DNA of 11,954 bases. It comes from an uncultured Muribaculaceae bacterium (GTDB lineage Bacteria; Bacteroidota; Bacteroidia; Bacteroidales; Muribaculaceae). Shown here in pieces: positions 1 to 7,640 of the stretch. Below the pieces are notes generated by a model. The model did not search any database and was not told the DNA's origin. It saw nothing but the letters and a program-made list of their open reading frames with translations. The position numbers and the translations under genes are program-made. Within the stretch, counting starts at the first letter, position 1; every line of letters begins with the position of its first letter. The stretch covers positions 1-11,954 of the forward strand of contig CAJUSN010000076.1 of assembly GCA_910589095.1 (NCBI GenBank), written 5' to 3'.

Positions 1-645
1 ATACGAAAATACACTGAAAGATGGATTGACAGATGTCTTCCGACCACTATAACCCAGGGAGGCACCAACGTGGCTGTCCCCGGCTTGGGCAACCTTATAA
101 AGACTATTCCGCAAACAATCAAAGTGGACAACATCACGGCCAAAGTACCCACCAACAAAGAGTTCACCTTTACGCTCGGATATGACTACAACCTGAACGT
201 GGATTACAAAGCCATCGTACCCCTCGCTTTCGGTTCAGATCTGCAGTTTGTCTACACCACTGATCAAACCGGATGGGATGAGGACCTTGATAAATACAGC
301 TTCAAGAAAGCCATCGCCACGGTTGACGTAAGCAACACAGTGCCCCTCGACATGACTCCCGAGGTAATTGCCCTTGACCGCAACGGAAACCCCATCAATG
401 ATGTAGAGGCAACCGTGGAAGGCACAGTAGCCGCAGGAACAATGGACAACCCCACCACCACCTCACTTAAAGTGACCCTCACATCTTCGGCTAAGAACAT
501 CGGCAATCTCGACGGAGTGCGCTTCACATTCCGCGCAACTTGCCCCGCCGATATGGCCGGTAAAGCGCTCAACGAAAATCAAGCGCTGCGTTTCACCAAC
601 ATCAAATTCAAAATCTTAGGCGGCGTCGGTGTCGACCTCAACTAA
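1..645 (+). CDS. C-terminal part of a secreted beta-rich protein (partial, possible frame break)
   Basis: The frame ending in TAA at 643-645 is open to the window edge. The confident part begins near position 49 and reads as a beta-sandwich-like protein with alternating hydrophobic residues, many Thr, Val and Asn, and a C-terminus ending GVGVDLN. A GTG at 70 follows an AGGGAGG purine stretch (56-62). However, no signal peptide follows it, and the first residues look like the inside of a longer protein. Before position 49 the neighbouring frame (from position 2) has more typical codons than this frame and stops at TAA 50-52, so a one-base frame break near 47-51 is possible. The next gene starts 11 bases downstream and encodes a predicted outer-membrane protein, so the two are probably one operon acting at the cell surface. 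I do not recognise a named family with confidence and give no function. Confidence 0.6.
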   Translation: MRKYTERWIDRCLPTTITQGGTNVAVPGLGNLIKTIPQTIKVDNITAKVPTNKEFTFTLGYDYNLNVDYKAIVPLAFGSDLQFVYTTDQTGWDEDLDKYSFKKAIATVDVSNTVPLDMTPEVIALDRNGNPINDVEATVEGTVAAGTMDNPTTTSLKVTLTSSAKNIGNLDGVRFTFRATCPADMAGKALNENQALRFTNIKFKILGGVGVDLN

Positions 646-656
646 CCCTCTGAAAA

Positions 657-2084
657 ATGAAGAATCTACATAAATCATTAGTCATTGCGGCTCTTCTCGG
701 CGCCGCGCAGTGCGTGCAGGCACAGGAAGCTTCGCGCAGCGGTTACTTCATGGACGGGTACTCGTTCCGCCACGAATTGAACCCAGCCTTCGCAAACGAC
801 CACAACTATATCTCCATCCCCGCCCTGGGTAGTGTCAACGCATCACTCAACGGCAATGTTGGAGTCAACACATTCCTTTACAAACTCCCCTCCGGGCAGC
901 TCACCACATTCATGAGCCCCACCGTTGGCAACGATGAGTTCCTCTCATCCATAAAGGACAATAACAAGGTAAGCGGAAATGTCAAGCTAACCCTGCTCTC
1001 GGCCGGGTTCCGTGCATTCGGCGGATTCAACACCATCAGCCTGTCGGCCCGCACCGACGTCGGTGTCAACTTGCCCCGCGGTCTTTTCGAATTCATGAAA
1101 TTAGGCCAGCAAGGAGAGTCGTCCACCTATTCATTCTCCGATCTCCGCCTAAAGGCTTCAGCCATGGGAGAGATTGCCCTTGGCCACAGCCACGCCATAA
1201 CCGACCAGATTGAAGTGGGCGCTAAAATCAAGTTCCTCCTCGGTGCCGGCAACGTCAATGCCCGCATTGACCACATGGATGTGACCCTCTCCGACGAGAA
1301 ATGGATTGTTGATGCAACCGGTACCATCGACATGGCCGCAGGCTCAGGCCTGAAAGTGCCCACCAACCGTGAATCAGGCAAAGACCTTGACCGTCCCGCC
1401 GAAGCCAACCAGATTGACTGGAACGGTATTGATTATGATAAATTCTCCATGTCAGGCTTCGGACTCGGTTTTGACCTTGGTGCCGTGTACAAGAATGTAA
1501 TCCCCGGCCTCACCGTGTCAGCCTCACTGCTTGACCTTGGTTTCGTCAAGTGGAGCCACAATGTCAAAGGTCAGACTCCAGGAACCTCTTGGGTTTTCGA
1601 TGGATTCAACAACGTGGCCCTCGACAGCTCTCAGCCCGGATATGAAGAGAACAAGCTCCACACTCAGATCGACAATATGTGGGACGACCTCAAGGAGTGC
1701 GTCAATTTCAACCGCGTGGAAGCCGACGGTGGCAACACCCAAGCACTCGCTGCCACACTCCACCTCGCTGCCGAATATGAGATGCCCTTCTACAACAAGC
1801 TCACCGCAGGTTTCCTATTCACTCAGCGCTTCAACGGCCCCTTCTCATGGACCGAAGGTCGCCTATCGGCAAATGTGAAACCGGTAAAATGGTTCGACTG
1901 CAACCTCAACGTGGCTCAGTCAAGTTTCGGCACCTCCATGGGCTGGATGCTCAACTTCCATCCGCGTGGCTTCAACTTCTTCATTGGCAGTGACCACCAG
2001 TTCTTCAAGATCACGCCTCAATTCCTCCCCGTTGGAAACGCCAATATGAATCTCACCGTAGGTTTCAACGTAACTTTCGGATAA
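657..2084 (+). CDS. Predicted outer-membrane beta-barrel protein, DUF5723-like
   Basis: The product is a 475-residue exported protein. A signal peptide is clear: basic MKNLHK, then hydrophobic SLVIAALLGAA, with likely cleavage after QA at residue 22. The mature start, with its 'sGYFMDGYSFRHELNPAFA' pattern, matches what I remember of the Bacteroidota DUF5723 family (a PorP/SprF-like barrel type). The rest alternates polar and hydrophobic residues with many Gly, Asn and aromatics, as in transmembrane beta strands, and ends with aromatic strands (LTVGFNVTFG). It lies 11 bases after the previous gene, so co-transcription is likely. The family is common in gut Bacteroidales, but its molecular role is not established, so I claim only an outer-membrane location. 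The assignment rests on recall of the family and on composition, not on an alignment. Confidence 0.7.
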   Translation: MKNLHKSLVIAALLGAAQCVQAQEASRSGYFMDGYSFRHELNPAFANDHNYISIPALGSVNASLNGNVGVNTFLYKLPSGQLTTFMSPTVGNDEFLSSIKDNNKVSGNVKLTLLSAGFRAFGGFNTISLSARTDVGVNLPRGLFEFMKLGQQGESSTYSFSDLRLKASAMGEIALGHSHAITDQIEVGAKIKFLLGAGNVNARIDHMDVTLSDEKWIVDATGTIDMAAGSGLKVPTNRESGKDLDRPAEANQIDWNGIDYDKFSMSGFGLGFDLGAVYKNVIPGLTVSASLLDLGFVKWSHNVKGQTPGTSWVFDGFNNVALDSSQPGYEENKLHTQIDNMWDDLKECVNFNRVEADGGNTQALAATLHLAAEYEMPFYNKLTAGFLFTQRFNGPFSWTEGRLSANVKPVKWFDCNLNVAQSSFGTSMGWMLNFHPRGFNFFIGSDHQFFKITPQFLPVGNANMNLTVGFNVTFG

Positions 2085-2110
2085 CACAGGATTTCAACTG
2101 AACAATTCCG

Positions 2111-2149
2111 GGGCCGGATGCGCTTTATTATCATGAGCACATCCGGCCC
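2111..2149 (+). promoter_or_regulatory. GC-rich hairpin spanning the kup start codons
   Basis: GGGCCGGATG at 2111-2120 is perfectly complementary to CATCCGGCCC at 2140-2149, giving a 10-bp stem with a 19-base loop. G2110 and T2150 could add a G-U pair. The first candidate kup ATG (2118) is in the left arm and the second (2133) is in the loop. No T-run follows (the sequence continues TGATAATATAT), so it is not a standard intrinsic terminator. It may limit translation initiation of kup or act as an mRNA boundary after the outer-membrane gene. The repeat is seen directly; its role is inferred. Confidence 0.5.
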
Positions 2150-4139
2150 TGATAATATATGCAGCGCATCCTCGCGCCACACCCATCCTGTCACCGCACT
2201 CGCACTACTGGTGACCCTCGGCATTGTATTCGGCGACATCGGCACATCGCCCCTTTATGTGATGAAAGCCATCACCGGAGCCACGTCGATGCCGGATGCC
2301 GATTACATCATTGGCGCTGTGAGCTGCGTGATATGGACACTCACACTGCAAACCACCCTGAAATATGTGGTTGTGGCGCTTCGGGCCGATAACCACGGCG
2401 AAGGGGGCATACTGGCTCTGTTCGCGCTTCTCAAACACATTTCACGCCCCAAGCTCTACATTGTGGCCGTCATTGGAGCTGCAGCCCTTATTGCCGACGG
2501 GGTCATCACACCGGCCATGACCGTGACTTCGGCCCTTGAAGGGCTATCTATTATCAGTCCTGACATTCCCGTGCTTCCGCTGGTGATCATCGTCATAACC
2601 GGCATTTTCCTCATGCAGCGCGCCGGAACGGCACGCATAGGCAAACTGTTCGGCCCGTTCATGCTTGTATGGTTCCTTATGTTGGGCGTGCTCGGTATCT
2701 GCTCGGTTGGCCTCGCCCCGCGAATTTTCCTTGCGTTCAACCCGTGGTATGCCGTGAAACTTCTGATACATTATCCCGGATGGTTCCTCATCCTGGGCGC
2801 AGTGTTTTTATGCACCACCGGAGCCGAAGCCCTCTATTCCGACCTCGGCCATTGCGGAAGGCGAAACATCACTATAAGCTGGATTTTCGTTAAAGCCATG
2901 CTCATCCTCAACTATCTGGGCCAAGGAGCTTGGATTATCGCCCACGCAGGCAACTTGCCGAGCGGTGCAAATCCATTTTACACCATCATGCCCTCGTGGA
3001 TGGTTATTCCCGGAGTGATAATAAGCACCGGAGCAGCCATCATTGCCAGCCAGGCTCTGCTCTCGGGCTCCTTTACCATCTTTTCCGAAGCCATGAACCT
3101 CGGACTCTGGCCACGACAGCGCATCGTCTATTCCTCACCATTGAAAGGGCAGCTTTACATTCCGGCAGTCAACTGGTCGCTACTCGCTGGATGTCTGCTA
3201 ACCGTCCTCATTTTCCGCACATCGTCGGGAATGGAAGCCGCTTACGGCCTGGCCATTACCGTCACCATGCTCATGACCACGGTGTTACTTTCGCTCTATC
3301 TCGTTCATCGCGGTGTTTCGCGATGGGTGGCCGGCTGCTTCGCGGCCTTTTTCATCATCATCGAGGGAGCGTTTTTCGTGGCCAACGCCTTCAAGTTCAT
3401 GCATGGCGGATGGTTCACCATTCTGATTGCAGGAATTGTGGCCGCAGTGATGATGGTGTGGCGCGCAGCCTTAAATGTGCGCCGCGGCTTCATTGAATAC
3501 CGCAGGCTTGATGAATTGGCTCCAATTCTGAGCGACATGCGCCATGACGACACCATTCCGCAATATGCATCCAATCTGATTTACTTCTCCAACTCGCCGG
3601 ACACCGACCTTGTGGAGAGCAAATTGGCCTATTCTCTGCTCAACAAACGGCCCAAGCGAGCCGACCATTACTGGATTCTGCGTCCGCAGTTCACCGACGA
3701 GCCCGACACATTGACCTACTCCGTAAAAGTACTCGTACCCCAAACTGTGTTCGTCGTCACCCTCCGCATGGGTTTCCGCGTAATGCCGCGCATCAACGTT
3801 TATTTCCGACAGATTGTCAACCGAATGGTTGCCGATGGGTTGGTGGACATCACCAGCAGCCATCCATCGCTGCGCAGCCGCGGACTTCCGGGCGATTTCC
3901 ACTTCATCATCCTGCACCGCATTTTCTCACCTTCAAGCGAATGCCACCCCTCTGTCCGGCGCCTGATGAACCTCCATTCATTACTCCGGCGGCTCGGCAT
4001 CTCCGATGAAGAAGCCATGGGACTTGACACAAGCGGACTAACCGTGGAAACCGCGCCGCTCATCATCAACACAGCACCCGGACGCTGCATTGAGCCTGAG
4101 CCCCCGACCGGCTCATTAGGGTCAGATGACAAAAAATAA
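2118..4139 (+). CDS. kup: Kup-family low-affinity potassium uptake permease
   Basis: The 673-residue product is an inner-membrane K+ transporter of the KUP/HAK/KT family, taken from family knowledge to import K+ with protons. Diagnostic motifs appear in order: GIVFGDIGTSPLY (35-47), ADNHGEGGILAL (90-101), DGVITPAMTVTSALEGL (127-143), TGAEALYSDLGH (234-245), LLSGSFTIFSEA (314-325), GQLYIPAVNW (344-353) and KFMHGGWF (426-433). About twelve hydrophobic segments fill residues 25-455. A soluble cytosolic domain of about 215 residues follows, as usual for bacterial Kup. The start is either 2118 or the in-frame ATG at 2133; 2133 gives an N-terminus closer to the short one usual in the family, and both lie in a hairpin. 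The gene follows the outer-membrane gene by 33 bases. No clear promoter precedes it; the best is a weak TAACTTTC at 2071-2078 inside the upstream gene. Confidence 0.95.
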   Translation: MRFIIMSTSGPDNICSASSRHTHPVTALALLVTLGIVFGDIGTSPLYVMKAITGATSMPDADYIIGAVSCVIWTLTLQTTLKYVVVALRADNHGEGGILALFALLKHISRPKLYIVAVIGAAALIADGVITPAMTVTSALEGLSIISPDIPVLPLVIIVITGIFLMQRAGTARIGKLFGPFMLVWFLMLGVLGICSVGLAPRIFLAFNPWYAVKLLIHYPGWFLILGAVFLCTTGAEALYSDLGHCGRRNITISWIFVKAMLILNYLGQGAWIIAHAGNLPSGANPFYTIMPSWMVIPGVIISTGAAIIASQALLSGSFTIFSEAMNLGLWPRQRIVYSSPLKGQLYIPAVNWSLLAGCLLTVLIFRTSSGMEAAYGLAITVTMLMTTVLLSLYLVHRGVSRWVAGCFAAFFIIIEGAFFVANAFKFMHGGWFTILIAGIVAAVMMVWRAALNVRRGFIEYRRLDELAPILSDMRHDDTIPQYASNLIYFSNSPDTDLVESKLAYSLLNKRPKRADHYWILRPQFTDEPDTLTYSVKVLVPQTVFVVTLRMGFRVMPRINVYFRQIVNRMVADGLVDITSSHPSLRSRGLPGDFHFIILHRIFSPSSECHPSVRRLMNLHSLLRRLGISDEEAMGLDTSGLTVETAPLIINTAPGRCIEPEPPTGSLGSDDKK

Positions 4140-4172
4140 TGGATTGGTGAGGTTAATTTCATCTTTATTATT

Positions 4173-4180
4173 TAACTTTG
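4173..4180 (+). promoter_or_regulatory. Bacteroidota -7 promoter element for the thioredoxin-like lipoprotein gene
   Basis: TAACTTTG matches the TAnnTTTG -7 consensus of the Bacteroidota primary sigma factor. It lies in the 86-base gap after kup and would give a leader of about 40 bases before the ATG at 4226. No good -33 TTTG is present at 19-21 bases upstream, so the site is supported by the -7 element alone. Confidence 0.6.
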
Positions 4181-4225
4181 CGTGAAAATTCAAACTATTC
4201 AGAAATTGATTTAATTTGACAGATA

Positions 4226-4708
4226 ATGAAACTTCTACACATCCTCCCCTTCGCCGCTTTGGCTATCCTTGCTTCATGCAACTCCAAATCCGCTTCAAAT
4301 GCTGAAACCGACAATGCGGCTGACACTGCAACCGCAGCCATTGAAACCGTTGCCGCTGAAGCTGACTCAGCTATAGCCGTTACCGACACCACCAATGTTG
4401 TAATCACAGCCACACCATCCGATGATCCTGCTGCCACAGCCGACAAAGCCGTGGTCATAGACTTCTCCGCCACTTGGTGCGGCCCTTGCCAACAGTTCAA
4501 ACCGGTGTTCCACAAAGTGGCAGGCGAGTTTGCATCTAAAGCAACTTTCTACACCGTGGATGTTGACGAGTGCAAGACTCTTGCTGAAAAATACAACGTA
4601 TCCTCCATCCCCTGCGTGGTTGTTCTCAAAAACGGCGCCGAGCCTGTGACCCACGTTGGTTTCATGAACGAAGCTGAATTCAAAGCCCTTGTAGAAAAGA
4701 ACATTTGA
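4226..4708 (+). CDS. Thioredoxin-fold lipoprotein
   Basis: The product has 160 residues. A type II signal peptide is clear: MKLLHILPFAALAI, then lipobox LASC with the lipidated Cys at residue 18. Residues 19-73 form an Ala/Thr/Asp-rich, low-complexity tether. A thioredoxin domain fills residues 74-160, with FSATWCGPC (active-site Cys 85 and 88), VDVDE (111-115) and the cis-proline loop SSIPC (Pro 129). This predicts a membrane-anchored thiol-disulfide protein facing the periplasm, either reductase-like or a redox partner. Two extra cysteines are present, Cys116 and Cys130; the latter directly follows the cis-proline, where most thioredoxins have Thr. The gene has its own -7 promoter element. 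Its stop overlaps the start of the acyltransferase gene by one base, so the two are probably translated together. The redox substrate is not apparent. Confidence 0.9.
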   Translation: MKLLHILPFAALAILASCNSKSASNAETDNAADTATAAIETVAAEADSAIAVTDTTNVVITATPSDDPAATADKAVVIDFSATWCGPCQQFKPVFHKVAGEFASKATFYTVDVDECKTLAEKYNVSSIPCVVVLKNGAEPVTHVGFMNEAEFKALVEKNI

Positions 4709-5433
4709 TGCTCGCGCTTTACCGCATCTACCAGCTCTTTGTGATGGCCCCTCTGATGATTGTGGCCACCGTGCTTGCCGCACTGCTCACCATTGTGGGC
4801 TGCCTGCTTGGCGGAGGCCGATGGTGGGGCTATTACCCGGCTCATCTGTGGGGTAAGGTATTCTGCCTTCTCACTTTGGTCAGAGTCACCGTTAAAGGAC
4901 GCGAGAATATCGATCCGCGTACGAGCTATGTGTTCGTGGCAAACCATCAAGGCGCGTATGACATTTTCAGCATCTACGGCTATCTCGGCCACACTTTTCG
5001 CTGGATGATGAAAGCGTCTCTGAGGAAAATTCCGCTCGTGGGATTGGCCTGCGAGATTTCGCATCAGATCTATGTTGACAACTCCAGCCCAAAAGCGCTG
5101 CGCCACACCATGCAGAGAGCTGAAGATGTTCTCCGTGGAGGAACGTCGCTTGTGGTATTCCCCGAAGGAGCCCGCACTTTCACTGGTAAGATGCGCTCAT
5201 TAAAGCGCGGAGCGTTCATGCTCTCCACTGAATTTGGGTTGCCGGTAGTCCCCGTCACCATCGACGGAGCGTTTGAAGTGCTCCCGCGCACACGCAAAAT
5301 ACCTCGCTGGGGACACATCACACTCACAATCCATAAGCCCATCCCGGCGGCCAAATCTCAGCAGGAGCAAGCCGAACTCATTCAGCAGTGCTACGATTCA
5401 GTTCACTCCGCACTCCCGCCTCGGCATCAGTAA
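4708..5433 (+). CDS. plsC: 1-acyl-sn-glycerol-3-phosphate acyltransferase (PlsC family)
   Basis: The 241-residue product is a membrane-bound lysophosphatidic acid acyltransferase-type enzyme that would add the second acyl chain in phospholipid synthesis. Family motifs are intact: NHQGAYD with the catalytic His80-x4-Asp85, then FPEGAR (151-156) for glycerol-phosphate binding, and VPVTIDGA (181-188). An N-terminal hydrophobic hairpin covers roughly residues 10-34. I choose ATG 4708, within TGATG shared with the stop of the thioredoxin gene; a TTG at 4705 would add only one residue. The gene ends 17 bases before a strong terminator hairpin. Related acyltransferases act on other lipids, such as ornithine lipids, so substrate identity is inferred from the family. 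Confidence 0.88.
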   Translation: MLALYRIYQLFVMAPLMIVATVLAALLTIVGCLLGGGRWWGYYPAHLWGKVFCLLTLVRVTVKGRENIDPRTSYVFVANHQGAYDIFSIYGYLGHTFRWMMKASLRKIPLVGLACEISHQIYVDNSSPKALRHTMQRAEDVLRGGTSLVVFPEGARTFTGKMRSLKRGAFMLSTEFGLPVVPVTIDGAFEVLPRTRKIPRWGHITLTIHKPIPAAKSQQEQAELIQQCYDSVHSALPPRHQ

Positions 5434-5450
5434 CATACAATCAAAAGCTC

Positions 5451-5502
5451 ACGCGGAGGATAGCAATCAATTGTTTTTTGCTATCCTCCGCGTTGTTTTT
5501 TT
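5451..5502 (+). terminator. Intrinsic terminator after plsC, possibly bidirectional
   Basis: A perfect 16-bp inverted repeat (ACGCGGAGGATAGCAA at 5451-5466, complement at 5478-5493) with an 11-base loop is followed by TG and seven T (5496-5502). It closes the thioredoxin-plsC unit. On the minus strand the same stem is followed by GAGCTTTTG, a weaker U-rich tail, so it could also stop read-through from the convergent purF. Confidence 0.9.
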
Positions 5503-5522
5503 AAATCCAAGGTCGCCTTAAT

Positions 5523-5546
5523 AAGCGTACAGGCATCTGTACACTT
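5523..5546 (-). terminator. Hairpin downstream of purF
   Basis: AAGCGTACAG (5523-5532) and CTGTACACTT (5537-5546) pair with a 4-base loop. In minus-strand RNA all ten positions pair, one as G-U. It lies 20 bases past the purF stop. No T-run follows on the minus strand, so it may instead stabilise the 3' end, with true termination at the longer stem further on. Confidence 0.45.
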
Positions 5547-5566
5547 ACGCTTTTCAGGTACTTAAG

Positions 5567-7441
5567 TCAGCGATTTTCATAATAATCCATAAACGCCCTC
5601 ACCAGCAGCCGCACGCCACCCGGCGTGGGATAATCACCTGAAAAGTACCAGTCGCCCGGACAATCCGGCACTGCATCATGCAGCCCCTCTACGGATTGAA
5701 ATATCAATTCCACATCGGCATCCACATCGTCCGGCGTGAACATACGGGCCATCTTATCGGCAACCTCACGGTCCGTGAATGGAGCGTAAACGGCCTTGAC
5801 CGGATTGTAAAGCTCCTCATCAGCAGCATTTGCAAGCGATTTGCAATCCTCATAAACCTGCTTGAGCACATGTCCCATTCCACGCTCCTCAAGCAACGCC
5901 ACAGCCGCCCTGAACGCGGCAAATTCGCTGAAATGGCTCATATCGATTCCATAATAGTCGGGGTATCGTACCTGCGGCGATGAACTCACCACCACAATCT
6001 TTTTGGGTTTCAACCGCGCAAGCATCCTCAAGATACTGCGGCTCAATGTGGTTCCGCGCACAATACTGTCGTCGATCACCACAAGATTATCGCTCCCGGG
6101 AGCTACCACACCGTAAGTTACATCATATACATGTGTGGCCAAATCATTGCGCACATCCCCTTCGGAAATAAACGTGCGCAACTTTATATCCTTTATCGCA
6201 ACCTTTTCCACCCGCACCTTCCTGCGCATCAGTCGCTCCAGTCGTTCGGGAGTAAGGTCACCCCGGCCCGACAAGGCGGTAATCTCCTCCAGGCGGCGAC
6301 GGTCCATACGGTTTTCCAACCCCTGTACAAGTCCGAGGAAAGCCACCTCCGCTGTGTTTGGAATGAAGGAAAACACCGTGTGATCAAGATCGCCATCTAT
6401 GCTATCCATCACAGCGTCCACAAGATTGCGTCCCAGTTGCTTGCGCTCACGGTAAATATCCGCGTCGCTGCCACGCGAAAAATAAATGCGCTCGAAGGAA
6501 CAGCGTTCATTGCGTCCTTCCTCAAGAACCGCACTCACCTCCACTCGTCCATGCTTGCTCACCGTTATGGCGTGGCCCGGTGTCAGCTCGTGAACATCTT
6601 CTATGGACGCGGCAAAAACAGTTTGAATAACCGGGCGTTCCGAGGCAACCACCACCACTTCATCGTCCATATAATAAAAAGCAGGGCGAATGCCATGAGG
6701 ATCACGAACCACAAACATATCCCCCGACCCGGTTGCGCCACACATGGCATAACCGCCATCCCACATCGGAGCCGCCTCACCAATCACTCGGCGCAAATCA
6801 ATATTATCTTCAATGGCAGTGGCAAGTTCCGGATCGCGAAGCCGGTCGCGGAACTCCCTGTACAGGCGATGATTCTCCTTGTCAAGACGGTAGCCGAGCT
6901 GTTCAAGGATAACTATAGTGTCGCTATAGAGCCGCGGATGCTGGCCTGAAGCCACAACCGAACGGAATATCTCATCCACATTTGTCATATTGAAATTTCC
7001 GCACATGAGCAGATTGCGCGAGCGCCAATTGTTGCGCCTAAGGAACGGATGCACATAACTTATCCCGCGCTTTCCAGTGGTGCTGTAACGCAGGTGACCC
7101 ATATAGATCTCGCCTATAAAAGGAGCCAATGTCTCAGCCTTTTCGGCCGACATCCCCTCCCCTCCCTCAGCTTCAAAAGCGGGGAAAATGCGCCCGAACA
7201 CTTCTGTTATGGCCTGGGAACCCATGGCTCGCTCACGCCACACATACTCATCGCCGGGATGAGCATGGAGTTTCACCACTCCAACTCCCGCTCCCTCCTG
7301 CCCGCGGTTATGCTGCTTCTCCATAAGCAGGTACAGCTTCTCAAGGCCATAGCAATAGGTCCCATACTTCTTTTTATAGTACTCTAAAGGCTTGCGCAGA
7401 CGTATCATAGCAATGCCACATTCATGTTTCAGAGGTTCCAT
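5567..7441 (-). CDS. purF: Amidophosphoribosyltransferase, long Bacteroidota form
   Basis: The 624-residue product belongs to the glutamine PRPP amidotransferase family, which makes 5-phosphoribosylamine in the first committed step of purine synthesis. The N-terminal glutaminase domain has Cys8 after a short propeptide (MEPLKHE), NRGQEGAG (45-52), GHLRYSTTG (115-123) and CGNF (147-150). The phosphoribosyltransferase part has RDPHGIRPAFYY (246-257), RCSFERIYFSR (313-323), SFIPNT (358-363) and the PRPP loop VVIDDSIVRGTT (454-465). It is longer than the usual 470-505 residues, with extra sequence between residues 53 and 112 and between 363 and 454. Iron-sulfur ligands of the B. subtilis type look largely lost: Cys314 fits one, but the usual Cys before YGID is Asp495, and the C-terminal CxxC is a lone Cys594 in DCPGDWYFSGDYP. 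It is transcribed alone, convergent with plsC. The exact in vivo role rests on family membership. Confidence 0.9.
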   Translation of the reverse strand: MEPLKHECGIAMIRLRKPLEYYKKKYGTYCYGLEKLYLLMEKQHNRGQEGAGVGVVKLHAHPGDEYVWRERAMGSQAITEVFGRIFPAFEAEGGEGMSAEKAETLAPFIGEIYMGHLRYSTTGKRGISYVHPFLRRNNWRSRNLLMCGNFNMTNVDEIFRSVVASGQHPRLYSDTIVILEQLGYRLDKENHRLYREFRDRLRDPELATAIEDNIDLRRVIGEAAPMWDGGYAMCGATGSGDMFVVRDPHGIRPAFYYMDDEVVVVASERPVIQTVFAASIEDVHELTPGHAITVSKHGRVEVSAVLEEGRNERCSFERIYFSRGSDADIYRERKQLGRNLVDAVMDSIDGDLDHTVFSFIPNTAEVAFLGLVQGLENRMDRRRLEEITALSGRGDLTPERLERLMRRKVRVEKVAIKDIKLRTFISEGDVRNDLATHVYDVTYGVVAPGSDNLVVIDDSIVRGTTLSRSILRMLARLKPKKIVVVSSSPQVRYPDYYGIDMSHFSEFAAFRAAVALLEERGMGHVLKQVYEDCKSLANAADEELYNPVKAVYAPFTDREVADKMARMFTPDDVDADVELIFQSVEGLHDAVPDCPGDWYFSGDYPTPGGVRLLVRAFMDYYENR

Positions 7442-7469
7442 CCTTCAAGGTTTTGACGTAAGTGAAGTA

Positions 7470-7477
7470 CAAAATTA
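7470..7477 (-). promoter_or_regulatory. Probable purF -7 promoter element
   Basis: CAAAATTA on the plus strand reads TAATTTTG on the minus strand, matching TAnnTTTG. It would start transcription about 20 bases before the purF ATG. I find no TTTG at the expected -33 spacing, so confidence is moderate. Confidence 0.5.
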
Positions 7478-7632
7478 GCTATTCTCTTCCTCTTATCCTC
7501 ACCTACAACAAAAAAAATCCACATAGCGCGACTCTATTACTAACAATACCGATCCACAAGACATCTCACCCAACTATAAACAGCAAATATTATTTTAACT
7601 TTTTTTTTAGATTTTTAATTCCATTTTTTACT

Positions 7633-7640
7633 TATATTTG
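7633..7640 (+). promoter_or_regulatory. -7 promoter element of the small lipoprotein gene
   Basis: TATATTTG is a full match to TAnnTTTG and lies 27 bases before the chosen ATG at 7668, leaving a leader of about 20 bases. A TTAG 22 bases upstream (7607-7610) is only a poor -33 candidate. The element argues against the upstream TTG at 7638 as the gene start, because that codon lies inside the promoter. Confidence 0.65.

Noticed and set aside
3471..3917. A 148-codon minus-strand open frame inside kup
   Set aside because: It lies wholly within the Kup cytosolic domain coding region and shows no recognisable protein features.
4091..4115. TGAGCC direct repeat pairing with GGCTCA at the end of kup, as a terminator
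   Set aside because: The stem is only six bp, lies inside the coding region and has no T-run after it.
6131..6949. A 272-codon plus-strand open frame opposite purF
   Set aside because: The opposite strand encodes intact amidophosphoribosyltransferase motifs throughout this span. The plus-strand product has a mixed composition with no fold-like pattern.
7591..7620. T-run before the lipoprotein promoter as an intrinsic terminator
   Set aside because: No stem precedes it, and no plus-strand gene upstream would need it.
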